Part shown: piece after piece, positions 53,244 through 63,237 of the stretch
Layout of the letters: each line of letters opens with the position of its first letter
Position numbering within the stretch: position 1 is the stretch's first letter
Assembly (NCBI GenBank): GCA_024698705.1
Contig: JAILQX010000008.1
Coordinates: 33,774 to 97,773 of the forward strand
Length of the DNA: 64,000 nt
Source of the DNA: Lachnospiraceae bacterium
GTDB lineage: Bacteria > Bacillota > Clostridia > Lachnospirales > Lachnospiraceae
Direction of reading: 5' to 3'
The notes under the pieces: model-generated
Told to the model about the DNA's origin: nothing
The model's input: only the letters and a program-made list of their open reading frames with translations
The model's database searches: none
Translations under genes and position numbers: made by a program

Positions 53244-54125
53244 ATGAGTTTTTTGAATTATTTTATAAACGGCCTGAGTCTGGGCAGTGTATATGCCATA
53301 ATCGCATTGGGCTATACGATGGTTTACGGTATAGCCAAGATGCTTAATTTTGCGCACGGTGATGTCATTATGATCGGAGGTTTTGCGGTGTATGTATGTA
53401 CGAGCAGCCTCGGAATGCATCCGCTCATCGCGGTCCTCATTTCCATAGTGGTATGTACGGTACTCGGAATAACGATAGAAAAGGTTGCATACAAACCACT
53501 CAGAAAGGCATCTCCGCTCGCGGTACTCATCACGGCGATCGGTGTAAGTTATTTTCTGCAGAATCTGGCTCTTATCATTTTCAAGTCGGATACAAAACTG
53601 TTTACATCAGTCATCTCGATACCGCTCATCTCCCTTGCGGACGGTAAGCTTGTGATCACGGGTGAAACCATCGTTACGATAATCGCATGTCTCATCATCA
53701 TGGTCATTCTTACGCTGTTCATAAAGAAGACAAAAGCAGGACAGGCCATGCTTGCCGTATCCGAGGACAAAGAAGCGGCCGAACTGATGGGTGTCAATGT
53801 CAACAGGACCATCAGTCTTACATTTGCGATAGGTTCGGGACTCGCTGCCATAGCAGGCGTGCTGCTGTGCTCCGCTTACCCGACTCTTAATCCCTACACG
53901 GGTTCAATGCCGGGCATCAAGGCATTCGTTGCAGCGGTATTCGGTGGTATAGGTTCCATTCCCGGAGCGCTTGTTGGCGGTCTTCTTCTCGGTATCATCG
54001 AGAACTTAAGCAAAGCCTATATATCATCACAGATGGCGGATGCCATAGTATTTTCCGTATTGATAATCGTTCTTCTCGTTAAGCCTACGGGCCTGATGGG
54101 TAAGAAGATGAGTGAGAAGGTGTAG
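53244..54125 (+). CDS. livH: Branched-chain amino acid ABC permease LivH
   Basis: This 293-residue membrane protein has about eight helices and the LivH signature LINGLSLGSVYAIIALG-like start (NYFINGLSLGSVYAII), GYTMVYGIAKMLNFAHGDVIMIGGF, and the coupling segment AVSEDKEAAELMGVNVNRTISLTFAIG near residue 175. The C-terminal KAFVAAVFGGIGSIPGALVGG stretch also fits. It pairs with LivM to form the channel. The ATG at 53244 is chosen because GGAG lies seven bases upstream; the ATG at 53232 would place that ribosome site inside the gene. Confidence 0.93.
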   Translation: MSFLNYFINGLSLGSVYAIIALGYTMVYGIAKMLNFAHGDVIMIGGFAVYVCTSSLGMHPLIAVLISIVVCTVLGITIEKVAYKPLRKASPLAVLITAIGVSYFLQNLALIIFKSDTKLFTSVISIPLISLADGKLVITGETIVTIIACLIIMVILTLFIKKTKAGQAMLAVSEDKEAAELMGVNVNRTISLTFAIGSGLAAIAGVLLCSAYPTLNPYTGSMPGIKAFVAAVFGGIGSIPGALVGGLLLGIIENLSKAYISSQMADAIVFSVLIIVLLVKPTGLMGKKMSEKV

Positions 54126-54134
54126 GTGATCGAT

Positions 54135-55202
54135 ATGAAGAGATTAAAGATAAACAGGGATTACCTCATTACATACGGAATAGTGATCGTATTTTATGTG
54201 ATCATGAGCATACTCAAGGGAACGAACAATCTTTCAAGTCTGTTCAAGGGACTTCTTGTTCCGCTTTGCGTATATATGATCATGGCTGTCAGTCTTAACC
54301 TGACGGTAGGCATTTTGGGAGAGCTCAGCCTCGGACATGCGGGATTCATGTGTGTCGGAGCATTTTCTTCCGCATTTTTTTCCATGATCATGAAGGATTC
54401 CATAACCAATCCGATAGTGAGATTCATAATAGCGATAATAATCAGTGCCGTCGTAGCAGCGATCTTCGGCATACTGATAGGAATACCCGTCCTGAGACTG
54501 AGGGGAGATTATCTGGCCATTGTAACGCTTGCATTTGGAGAGATCATCAAGAACATCATCAATATCCTGTATGTGGGAAAGGATGCCGACGGTATCCATG
54601 TCTCATTTAAGGATGCGGCGTCACTCGGTATGGGAGAAGACGGAAAGATCATCATAAACGGTGCACAGGGTATAACCGGTACACCCAATGATTCCACATT
54701 TACGATAGGTATCATACTTCTGATCATCAGCCTGTTCATAGTCCTCAACTTCATGAGCTCACGAAGCGGTCGTGCGGTCATGGCCATAAGGGACAACAGG
54801 ATCGCGGCCGAATCGATCGGTATCAACATAAGCAAATACAAGCTTATGGCATTTGCCATCTCAGCAAGCCTTGCGGGCATGGCTGGAGCTTTGTATGCAC
54901 ACAACCTTGCAACGCTCAATGCACTGCCGAAAAACTTCGGATACAACATGTCGATCATGATCCTTGTATATGTTGTTCTCGGCGGAATAGGAAATATCAG
55001 GGGATCCGTCATAGCGGCGGCGATACTTACCGTATTGCCCGAGCTCTTAAGAGGCTTAAGCGATTATCGAATGCTGATATATTCGATCGTCCTCATAGGC
55101 ATGATGCTCTTCAATTCGAGCTCAAAGGCGGAGCAATGGAAAGCAAAGTTCTCTCCTGCGAAACTTATAAAGAAACATAAAACAGTAAAGGAGGCTGAGT
55201 GA
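54135..55202 (+). CDS. livM: Branched-chain amino acid ABC permease LivM
   Basis: The 355-residue protein has about nine helices and the LivM signature: AVSLNLTVGILGELSLGHAGFMCVGAFSSA near residue 52, RLRGDYLAIVTLAFGEI near 120, and the cytosolic coupling loop AVMAIRDNRIAAESIGINISKYKLMAFAISA near 214. It forms the translocation path with LivH. The ATG at 54135 follows AGGTGAT by four bases; an in-frame GTG at 54126 is a possible alternative. The stop is one base before the livG start. Confidence 0.93.
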   Translation: MKRLKINRDYLITYGIVIVFYVIMSILKGTNNLSSLFKGLLVPLCVYMIMAVSLNLTVGILGELSLGHAGFMCVGAFSSAFFSMIMKDSITNPIVRFIIAIIISAVVAAIFGILIGIPVLRLRGDYLAIVTLAFGEIIKNIINILYVGKDADGIHVSFKDAASLGMGEDGKIIINGAQGITGTPNDSTFTIGIILLIISLFIVLNFMSSRSGRAVMAIRDNRIAAESIGINISKYKLMAFAISASLAGMAGALYAHNLATLNALPKNFGYNMSIMILVYVVLGGIGNIRGSVIAAAILTVLPELLRGLSDYRMLIYSIVLIGMMLFNSSSKAEQWKAKFSPAKLIKKHKTVKEAE

Positions 55203-55203
55203 T

Positions 55204-55962
55204 ATGGCATTGCTTGACGTTACAAACCTCGGTATCTCCTTCGGCGGTCTGAGAGCCGTTGATGCATTTGAAATACATATCGAACACGGTGAACTGTACG
55301 GACTCATAGGCCCGAACGGCGCCGGAAAGACTACGGTATTCAACCTTCTTACCGGTGTATACAAACCCGATACGGGTACCATAATGCTCGCCGATAAAAA
55401 TATCACGGGTATGAAGACCACCATGATCAACAAAGCGGGTATTGCACGTACATTCCAGAATATACGTCTGTTCAAGAACCTTACGGTATTGGACAATGTT
55501 AAAGCGGGTTTGCACAATAACTATGAATATTCCACATTTGCAGGTATTTTCCGTCTCCCTTCTTACAGGAATACGGAAAAAGCCATGGACGAGAAGGCCA
55601 TGGAGCTGCTCAGTGTATTTGACCTCGACGGAGAGGTGAACCTGCTTGCGGGTAACCTGCCCTACGGTAAACAGAGAAAGCTTGAGATAGCAAGAGCACT
55701 TGCCACGGATCCGAAGCTTCTTCTGCTCGATGAACCCGCCGCCGGCATGAACCCCAATGAAACAAAGGAATTGATGAACACTATCGCCCTCATCAGGGAT
55801 AAATTCGATATGACCATACTTCTTATAGAGCATGATATGAAGCTTGTATCCGGCATCTGCGAAAAACTGACGGTCCTGAATTTCGGCCAGATCCTTTCAC
55901 AGGGGAAGACAAGCGACGTGCTCAATGACCCGGAAGTAATCAAGGCATATTTGGGTGAATAG
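55204..55962 (+). CDS. livG: Branched-chain amino acid ABC ATPase LivG
   Basis: The 252-residue ATPase has Walker A GPNGAGKTTVFNLL near residue 37, the ARTFQNIRLFKNLTVLDNV Q-loop region, signature LPYGKQRKLEIARALA (an LPYG variant usual in LivG), Walker B LLLLDEPAAGMNPNET and switch histidine IEHDMKLV. The extended C-terminal YLGE end is also typical. AGGAGG lies ten bases before the ATG. It forms a heterodimer with LivF. Confidence 0.95.
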   Translation: MALLDVTNLGISFGGLRAVDAFEIHIEHGELYGLIGPNGAGKTTVFNLLTGVYKPDTGTIMLADKNITGMKTTMINKAGIARTFQNIRLFKNLTVLDNVKAGLHNNYEYSTFAGIFRLPSYRNTEKAMDEKAMELLSVFDLDGEVNLLAGNLPYGKQRKLEIARALATDPKLLLLDEPAAGMNPNETKELMNTIALIRDKFDMTILLIEHDMKLVSGICEKLTVLNFGQILSQGKTSDVLNDPEVIKAYLGE

Positions 55963-55974
55963 AGGAGACAGATA

Positions 55975-56685
55975 ATGGCTATGTTGGAAGTTAAGGACCT
56001 TGAAGTCAATTACGGTGTCATCAAGGCCATAAAGGGAGTAAGCTTTGAAGTCAATAAAGGGGAGGTCATCTCGCTCATCGGTGCAAACGGTGCGGGAAAG
56101 ACATCCATACTTCATGCGATAAGCGGACTTCTGAATAAGACAAACGGTACGGTGAGATTCGAGGATACGGATATAACCAATGTTCCTGCACACAGAATAG
56201 TTGCTATGGGCATGGCCCACGTTCCCGAGGGACGAAGGGTATTTGCCCAGCTTACGGTTCTTGAGAATCTCAAGCTCGGAGCCTATACAAGAAATGACAA
56301 GAATGAACTCGAAGAGACCCTGAACATGGTTTACGAGAGATTCCCCAGACTAAAGGAAAGGAAGAACCAACTCGCGGGAACATTGTCCGGAGGAGAGCAG
56401 CAGATGCTCGCAATGGGCAGGGCGCTCATGTCGCATCCCAGGCTGATACTCATGGATGAGCCCAGTATGGGACTTTCGCCTATCCTTGTTGAGGAAATAT
56501 TCAGTATCATCAGGGATATTTCCGCGGAAGGTGTTACCGTTCTTCTGGTAGAGCAGAACGCAAAGAAGGCATTGAGCATTGCAGACAGGGCATACGTACT
56601 TGAAACAGGCAATATAACTCTTGAGGGAGATGCCAAGGAACTGATGAACGACGAGTCGGTCAAGAAGGCATATCTCGGCGAATGA
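55975..56685 (+). CDS. livF: Branched-chain amino acid ABC ATPase LivF
   Basis: The 236-residue ATPase has Walker A GANGAGKTSILHAI near residue 38, HVPEGRRVFAQLTVLENL (the LivF Q-loop segment), signature LSGGEQQMLAMGRALM, Walker B LILMDEPSMGLSP and the EQNAKKALSIADRAYVLETG stretch. All motifs are intact. AGGAG lies before the ATG, 12 bases after livG. The order livK, livHMGF is the standard one, and the operon continues into a kinase-like gene and an aminotransferase. Confidence 0.95.
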   Translation: MAMLEVKDLEVNYGVIKAIKGVSFEVNKGEVISLIGANGAGKTSILHAISGLLNKTNGTVRFEDTDITNVPAHRIVAMGMAHVPEGRRVFAQLTVLENLKLGAYTRNDKNELEETLNMVYERFPRLKERKNQLAGTLSGGEQQMLAMGRALMSHPRLILMDEPSMGLSPILVEEIFSIIRDISAEGVTVLLVEQNAKKALSIADRAYVLETGNITLEGDAKELMNDESVKKAYLGE

Positions 56686-56708
56686 TGAATGGATAGGGGG
56701 TATGTGCT

Positions 56709-57362
56709 ATGGTTATCACAATTTCCAGAACTTACGGCAGCGGCGGCAGAGTCATGGGCAAGCGCCTCGCCGAAAAACTCGGTTTTAAATTCTATGATAA
56801 AGAACTAATGAGGATCCTTTCCGATGAGACAGGAATAAATGAAGCTCTGTTCGGCGAATCGGATGAAAAGCTGAGAGCGACTTATCTGGGAACGGATATT
56901 GACTGGAAGACAGATCCCGCACCGCTTAAGCCTTCGGATAAGAAATATGCTTCCGAAAGCAATCTCTTCAAGCTTCAGGCAGAAAAGATAAGAAAGATAG
57001 CGGACACGGAAGATTGTGTCATCATGGGCAGATGCGCGGATGCCATCCTTACGGGACGTGATGATGTTGTAAGGGTATTCTGCTATGCGAACTATGAGGA
57101 TTGTGTCAAACGAGCCATGGAGGTCTGCGGTCTCGGCGAAAAGGAGATCGTCAAGAGGATAGCGACCATAGACAAATACAGAAAGAGTTATTACAAGCAT
57201 TTTACGGGCAACGATCTGTATGATGCCAACAACTACGATATCTGCATAAATTCCGGAAGCAGGAGCATCGAGGAGCTTACGGATTTCATGAGAGTATATA
57301 TCTATGCATGGAATAACAGTGATTTTGCGCAAAAGCTTGATCTTGATTCCGTGAATATATGA
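56709..57362 (+). CDS. Cytidylate-kinase-like protein
   Basis: The 217-residue protein has an N-terminal P-loop-like segment ISRTYGSGGRVMGKRLAEKLG, a form found in cytidylate-kinase-like proteins of Clostridia (usually SRxxGSGGxxIG). The conserved CVIMGRCADAIL and the later KYRKSYYKHFTG and DICINSG segments also match this group. True cytidylate kinases have GxxGSGKS; the lysine of the P-loop is replaced here by arginine (GGR), so substrate and activity are uncertain. It lies 23 bases after livF and 14 before the aminotransferase, each with a good ribosome site. Confidence 0.82.
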   Translation: MVITISRTYGSGGRVMGKRLAEKLGFKFYDKELMRILSDETGINEALFGESDEKLRATYLGTDIDWKTDPAPLKPSDKKYASESNLFKLQAEKIRKIADTEDCVIMGRCADAILTGRDDVVRVFCYANYEDCVKRAMEVCGLGEKEIVKRIATIDKYRKSYYKHFTGNDLYDANNYDICINSGSRSIEELTDFMRVYIYAWNNSDFAQKLDLDSVNI

Positions 57363-57376
57363 TACGGAGGCAATAA

Positions 57377-58561
57377 ATGTTAGTTCAGACATATCTTGAC
57401 ATGTTAAATAAAAAATCGGTGATAAGGACCTTATCGGAGTATGCTGTCGCAAGGGGCAAGGAGATCGGATATGAAAATGTATTCGATTACACCCTCGGCA
57501 ATCCTTCGGTACCTGTTCCCGACTGTGTCACAAAGACCATGACAGAGCTTCTACAGACTAAGAGCTCAATGGAACTCCACGGATACAGCCAGAGCCAGGG
57601 TATTCCCGAGGTAAGGGCAAAGGTTGCCGCTTCCCTCAATAAAAGATTCGGTATGGACTATACCGCGGAGCATATATTCATGTCCAGCGGTGCTGCGGGT
57701 GCACTCGCTCACGCATTCAGGCTTGTGACTGTTCCCGGAGACGAGATCATCACATTTGCACCGTTCTTCCCCGAATACAACCCGTATGTAAATCTTACGG
57801 GTGCCGTATTGAAGGTTGTACCTGCCGATGTTAAGAGCTTCCAGATCAATTTTGAAGCATTTGAGAGCATGATCAATGAGAAGACGATGGCAGTGCTCGT
57901 CAATACACCGAACAATCCTTCAGGTATCTGTTATTCCACGGAGACGATAAAGAAACTTGCGGAGATACTTAAGGAAAGATCGGAAAGATTCGGTCACGTG
58001 ATCTACCTCATCAGTGATGAACCCTACAGGGAGATAGTATTTGAGGGAGTTGATTCTCCTTATGTATCGAAGTTCTACGATCATACACTAAGCTGTTATT
58101 CATTTTCAAAGGCACTTTCGCTTCCGGGCGAACGTATAGGATATGTAGCAGTAAATCCCAGATGCGAAGGCGCAGACAGGATGTCTGTCATGTGCGCACA
58201 GATCTCAAGAGGCATCGGACATAACTGCCCCGCTTCGCTCATCCAGCTGGCTGTTGCCGAAAATCTCGATGTTACGGCGGACATGTCCGTGTATGAGCGC
58301 AACATGAACATACTTTATAACGAACTTACGAGTCTCGGCTTTGAATGCGTTAAGCCGGGCGGAACATTTTATATCTTCCCGAAGGCACTTGAGGACGACG
58401 CAGTGGAGTTCTGCAATAAGGCGAAGAAATATGATCTCATCGCAGTTCCGTCGGACAGCTTCGGCTGCCCCGGACATATCAGACTGGCTTATTGCATAGA
58501 GACTGAAAAGGTTGAAAGGTCACTTGAAGCGCTCAGAAAATTTGTAAAAGAGACATATTAA
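57377..58561 (+). CDS. Class I/II PLP-dependent aminotransferase
   Basis: The 394-residue enzyme has fold type I features: DYTLGNPSVPVP near residue 37, HGYSQSQGIPEVR (substrate-binding region), SSGAAGALAHAFRLV near 101, NTPNNPSGICYS near 175, ISDEPYREIVF with the PLP-binding Asp/Tyr, and the Schiff-base lysine in SFSKALSLPGERIGY near 240. RLAYC near the end holds the carboxylate-binding arginine. The substrate cannot be read from sequence; aspartate/alanine-type or branched-chain substrates would suit its place behind the liv transporter. GGAGG precedes the ATG. No clear terminator follows. Confidence 0.9.
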   Translation: MLVQTYLDMLNKKSVIRTLSEYAVARGKEIGYENVFDYTLGNPSVPVPDCVTKTMTELLQTKSSMELHGYSQSQGIPEVRAKVAASLNKRFGMDYTAEHIFMSSGAAGALAHAFRLVTVPGDEIITFAPFFPEYNPYVNLTGAVLKVVPADVKSFQINFEAFESMINEKTMAVLVNTPNNPSGICYSTETIKKLAEILKERSERFGHVIYLISDEPYREIVFEGVDSPYVSKFYDHTLSCYSFSKALSLPGERIGYVAVNPRCEGADRMSVMCAQISRGIGHNCPASLIQLAVAENLDVTADMSVYERNMNILYNELTSLGFECVKPGGTFYIFPKALEDDAVEFCNKAKKYDLIAVPSDSFGCPGHIRLAYCIETEKVERSLEALRKFVKETY

Positions 58562-58626
58562 ATACGATTTTAGGTAAAATTCACAAAAATCAATGCAAAA
58601 AATTGGCTATTTTATGCCCAAGGGTG

Positions 58627-58656
58627 TTGACAACTGCATAAATTCGGGTTTACACT
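58627..58656 (+). promoter_or_regulatory. Promoter of the Lys/Ala-rich protein gene
   Basis: A perfect TTGACA (58627-58632) with TACACT (58651-58656) at an 18-base spacing. The leader would be about 78 bases and holds a short GTAC-ATTTT-GTAC palindrome. Confidence 0.6.
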
Positions 58657-58740
58657 TGCATTGTTACCAATAAAAAGGAATGTTTAAGTACATTTTGTAC
58701 GAGATGAATAGACATTATTGTTTATTGAAGGGAGAAAGAT

Positions 58741-59283
58741 ATGGCAGAAAAGGTAAAAGCATCTCTTGATGCACCTAAGGTTGAAGCAAAGGTTGAAGCA
58801 CCCAAGGCTGAGGTTAAGGTTGAAGCACCCAAGGCTGAGGTTAAGGCAGCACCTGCAAAGAAGGCAGTTGCAAAGGCACCTGCAAAGAAGGCAGAGGTAA
58901 AGAAAGCAGCACCTGCAAAGAAAGCAGCACCTGCAAAGAAGGCAGCAGTTAAGAAGGCTGAGCCCGCAAAGAAGGCAGTTGCAAAGGCACCTGCAAAGAA
59001 GGCAGAGGTAAAGAAAGCAGCACCTGCAAAGAAAGCAACACCTGCAAAGAAGGCAGCATCCGCACCTGCAAAGAAGAGCGCAGCTTCATTTGATATCAAG
59101 GTTCAGTTCGCTGATAAGGAGTACAGCCAGGAAGATCTTATCAAGATCGCAAACGATGTTTGGGTTTATGATTTTGACAAGAAGGCAAGTGAGCTCAAGA
59201 AGGTTCAGTTATTTGTAAAGCCTGAAGAGAGCAAAGTTTACTATGTATTCAACGACGATATAACAGGTGATTTCCAGATCTGA
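58741..59283 (+). CDS. Histone-H1-like Lys/Ala-rich protein with a DUF6465-like tail
   Basis: The 180-residue protein is two-part. Residues 1-115 are low complexity: first VEAPKAEVK units, then many PAKKA/VKKA units, very basic and like the tail of eukaryotic histone H1 or bacterial HctB/AlgP-type nucleoid proteins. Residues 117-180 form a compact domain (FDIKVQFADKEYSQEDLIKIANDVW...LKKVQLFVKPEESKVYYVFND) that I associate with DUF6465, common in Lachnospiraceae. DNA binding is likely from charge alone; the tail domain's role is unknown. Codons are nearly uniform within repeats, suggesting high expression or recent repeat growth. GGGAG precedes the ATG. Confidence 0.87.
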   Translation: MAEKVKASLDAPKVEAKVEAPKAEVKVEAPKAEVKAAPAKKAVAKAPAKKAEVKKAAPAKKAAPAKKAAVKKAEPAKKAVAKAPAKKAEVKKAAPAKKATPAKKAASAPAKKSAASFDIKVQFADKEYSQEDLIKIANDVWVYDFDKKASELKKVQLFVKPEESKVYYVFNDDITGDFQI

Positions 59284-59310
59284 TCGGAGATCTCATATCA
59301 GAGTCGATAT

Positions 59311-59341
59311 TCCCCGTATCTTATGATACGGGGATTTTTTT
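59311..59341 (+). terminator. Terminator after the Lys/Ala-rich protein gene
   Basis: A 9-bp stem CCCCGTATC/GATACGGGG (59312-59320 with 59325-59333), plus an outer T-A pair, with loop TTAT and seven T. Confidence 0.92.
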
Positions 59342-59412
59342 GTCCCGGGATCACCTGAAAACACGGAAATGAAGGAAAGGAACAATTTATTTTTTTTTAA
59401 TAATTCATTTTA

Positions 59413-59441
59413 TTGACATATGGATATAGCGGTGGTATTGT
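59413..59441 (+). promoter_or_regulatory. Promoter of the hrcA-grpE-dnaK-dnaJ operon
   Basis: A perfect TTGACA (59413-59418), a 17-base spacer and TATTGT (59436-59441). Transcription should begin near 59448, just before the CIRCE operator. Confidence 0.85.
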
Positions 59442-59456
59442 TACTTATGCAAGATA

Positions 59457-59483
59457 TTAGCACTCACACATATCGAGTGCTAA
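59457..59483 (+). promoter_or_regulatory. CIRCE operator (HrcA binding site)
   Basis: TTAGCACTC (59457-59465), nine bases, GAGTGCTAA (59475-59483): a perfect match to the CIRCE inverted repeat. HrcA bound here represses the operon until heat or misfolded protein draws off the chaperones that keep HrcA folded. Confidence 0.98.
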
Positions 59484-59529
59484 TACAGGTAACGATCATC
59501 GTGTTGCAAAAGAGAAGTGAGCCGAGAAT

Positions 59530-60555
59530 ATGGAACTTTCCGAAAGAAAAAGAAAGATATTACAGGCTATTATCCGTAACTATCTTGAAACCGGTGAACC
59601 GGTCGGCAGCAGGACAATTTCAAAGTATACCGATCTCAACTTAAGTTCGGCGACCATCAGAAATGAGATGGCGGACCTTGAAGAGATGGGATATATACTT
59701 CAGCCCCATACTTCAGCGGGAAGGATCCCTTCCGATGCAGGTTACAGGCTTTATGTCGATGCGATGATGCTTGAAAAGCAAAAAGAGGTCGATGACCTGA
59801 AGGTGGAGCTTCTTGATAAAGAAGAAAAGCTTGACAGTTTACTTAAGCAGACAGCAAAACTGCTTGCGACCAATACAAATTACGCCACGCTGGTATCTTC
59901 ACCCACGCTACATCGCAATAAGTTAAAATTCATACAGCTGTCAAAGGTGGGCGGCAACCAGCTGCTCGCAGTCATAGTTGCCGAAGGCAATCTGATCAAG
60001 AACAGCATCCTTCCGATAGACGAAGAGATAGATGATGAGAACATACTCAAGCTCAACATACTTCTCAACACTCATCTGAACGGATTATCCATCGAAGAGA
60101 TAAACCTCGGTATGATAACCATGATGAAGCAGCAGGCAGGCATACACAGCGATATCATCGGTGATGTGATAGATGCGGTCGCGGCGGCTATCCACGAAGA
60201 AGATGACCTCGAGATATATACGAGCGGTACCAACAATATCTTCAAGTATCCCGAACTCTCCGACAATCAGAGAGCAAGCGAGCTGATAACCACATTTGAG
60301 GAGAAGCAGCTGTTGGGTAAGCTGGTACAGGATACGCTGGCAGACGAAAACAACACCGGTATTCAGGTATATATAGGCAACGAATCACCTATTTCCGAGA
60401 TGAATGACTGCAGTATCGTAACGGCGACATATGATCTCGGTGACGGAATGAAGGGAACCATCGGTATAGTGGGACCCAAGCGTATGGACTATGACAAAGT
60501 GGTAGATAATCTCAAGACTGTTATGAAACAGTTGGATTCCATATATAAACAGTGA
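59530..60555 (+). CDS. hrcA: Heat-inducible transcription repressor HrcA
   Basis: HrcA is the dimeric repressor of class I heat-shock genes and binds the CIRCE site 46 bases upstream of its own start, so it is autoregulated. The 341-residue protein has an N-terminal winged helix (KRKILQAIIRNYLETGEPVGSRTISK...LSSATIRNEMADLEEMGYI) with the recognition helix around SATIRNEM, then the GAF-like dimerisation region (LLAVIVAEGNLIKN) and the C-terminal GPKRMDYDKVVDNL motif. Only a weak ribosome site precedes the ATG. It starts the grpE-dnaK-dnaJ operon. Confidence 0.96.
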   Translation: MELSERKRKILQAIIRNYLETGEPVGSRTISKYTDLNLSSATIRNEMADLEEMGYILQPHTSAGRIPSDAGYRLYVDAMMLEKQKEVDDLKVELLDKEEKLDSLLKQTAKLLATNTNYATLVSSPTLHRNKLKFIQLSKVGGNQLLAVIVAEGNLIKNSILPIDEEIDDENILKLNILLNTHLNGLSIEEINLGMITMMKQQAGIHSDIIGDVIDAVAAAIHEEDDLEIYTSGTNNIFKYPELSDNQRASELITTFEEKQLLGKLVQDTLADENNTGIQVYIGNESPISEMNDCSIVTATYDLGDGMKGTIGIVGPKRMDYDKVVDNLKTVMKQLDSIYKQ

Positions 60556-60566
60556 AAGGACACAAG

Positions 60567-61235
60567 ATGACAGAGCAGGAAAAAGAAACACTTGATGAAG
60601 AAAACATGCCGGACAATGTCGAAGAGGTGAAAGACAAAGAGGCGGAGCAGGAAACTCAAGACGAAGCCGCCGGCAGTGAAGAGACCGCGGAAAGCGAGTC
60701 GGAAGAGACCGAAAAAACGGATGAAACCGATGCAAAGGAAGAGAGTGAAGAGAGCGGAGTCTTAAAGGGCCTTAAGAAGAAAAAAGACAAGAAGCTCGAA
60801 GCACTTGAAAATGAAAAGAAAGAACTTTCTGACAAGCTGATGCGTCAGATGGCGGAATTTGAGAATTACAGAAAGAGGACCGAAAAGGAAAAAGCAACAA
60901 TGTTTTCGATGGGAGCCAGATCGGTCATAGAAAAGATACTTCCGGTTGTCGATAACCTTGAAAGAGGACTTGCAAGTGTACCGGAGGAAGCCAGAAAAGA
61001 TTCGGTATTTGAAGGTATGAACCTCATATACAAGCAGCTCACGGATGAGCTGGACAAGATAGGTGTGAAGCCTATTGAAGCGGTCGGTGAAGAGTTCAAT
61101 CCCAATTTCCACAACGCGGTGATGCAGGTGGAAAGCGATGAGTATGAGACAGGGGTTGTTGCACAGGAACTTCAAAAAGGATATACATATAAAGACGAAG
61201 TGGTCAGATACAGCATGGTAGCTGTAGTACAGTAA
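60567..61235 (+). CDS. grpE: Nucleotide exchange factor GrpE
   Basis: GrpE releases ADP from DnaK. The 222-residue protein has a long acidic, disordered N-terminus (residues 1-70, rich in Glu and Asp), the coiled-coil helix LMRQMAEFENYRKRTEKEKA, and the beta-wing domain with VGEEFNPNFHNAVMQVE and the terminal GYTYKDEVVRYSMVAV. The ATG at 60567 has AAAGGA six bases upstream; an earlier GTG at 60552 overlaps hrcA and lacks one. The N-terminus is longer than the common form. dnaK follows after 42 bases. Confidence 0.96.
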   Translation: MTEQEKETLDEENMPDNVEEVKDKEAEQETQDEAAGSEETAESESEETEKTDETDAKEESEESGVLKGLKKKKDKKLEALENEKKELSDKLMRQMAEFENYRKRTEKEKATMFSMGARSVIEKILPVVDNLERGLASVPEEARKDSVFEGMNLIYKQLTDELDKIGVKPIEAVGEEFNPNFHNAVMQVESDEYETGVVAQELQKGYTYKDEVVRYSMVAVVQ

Positions 61236-63161
<1,926 letters not shown>

Positions 63162-63185
63162 TGACCGCATAGAATAATATATTTT

Positions 63186-63219
63186 CAGGACAGGGGGCAG
63201 ATAATGTCCCCTTATCCTG
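63186..63219 (+). promoter_or_regulatory. Stem-loop between dnaK and dnaJ
   Basis: CAGGA (63186-63190) pairs with TCCTG (63215-63219), then after a mismatch AGGGGG pairs with CCCCTT (one G-T) around a 9-10-base loop. There is no T-run, so it more likely affects message stability or processing, lowering dnaJ relative to dnaK. Confidence 0.55.
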
Positions 63220-63237
63220 CGATTGGAGATTTAACTG

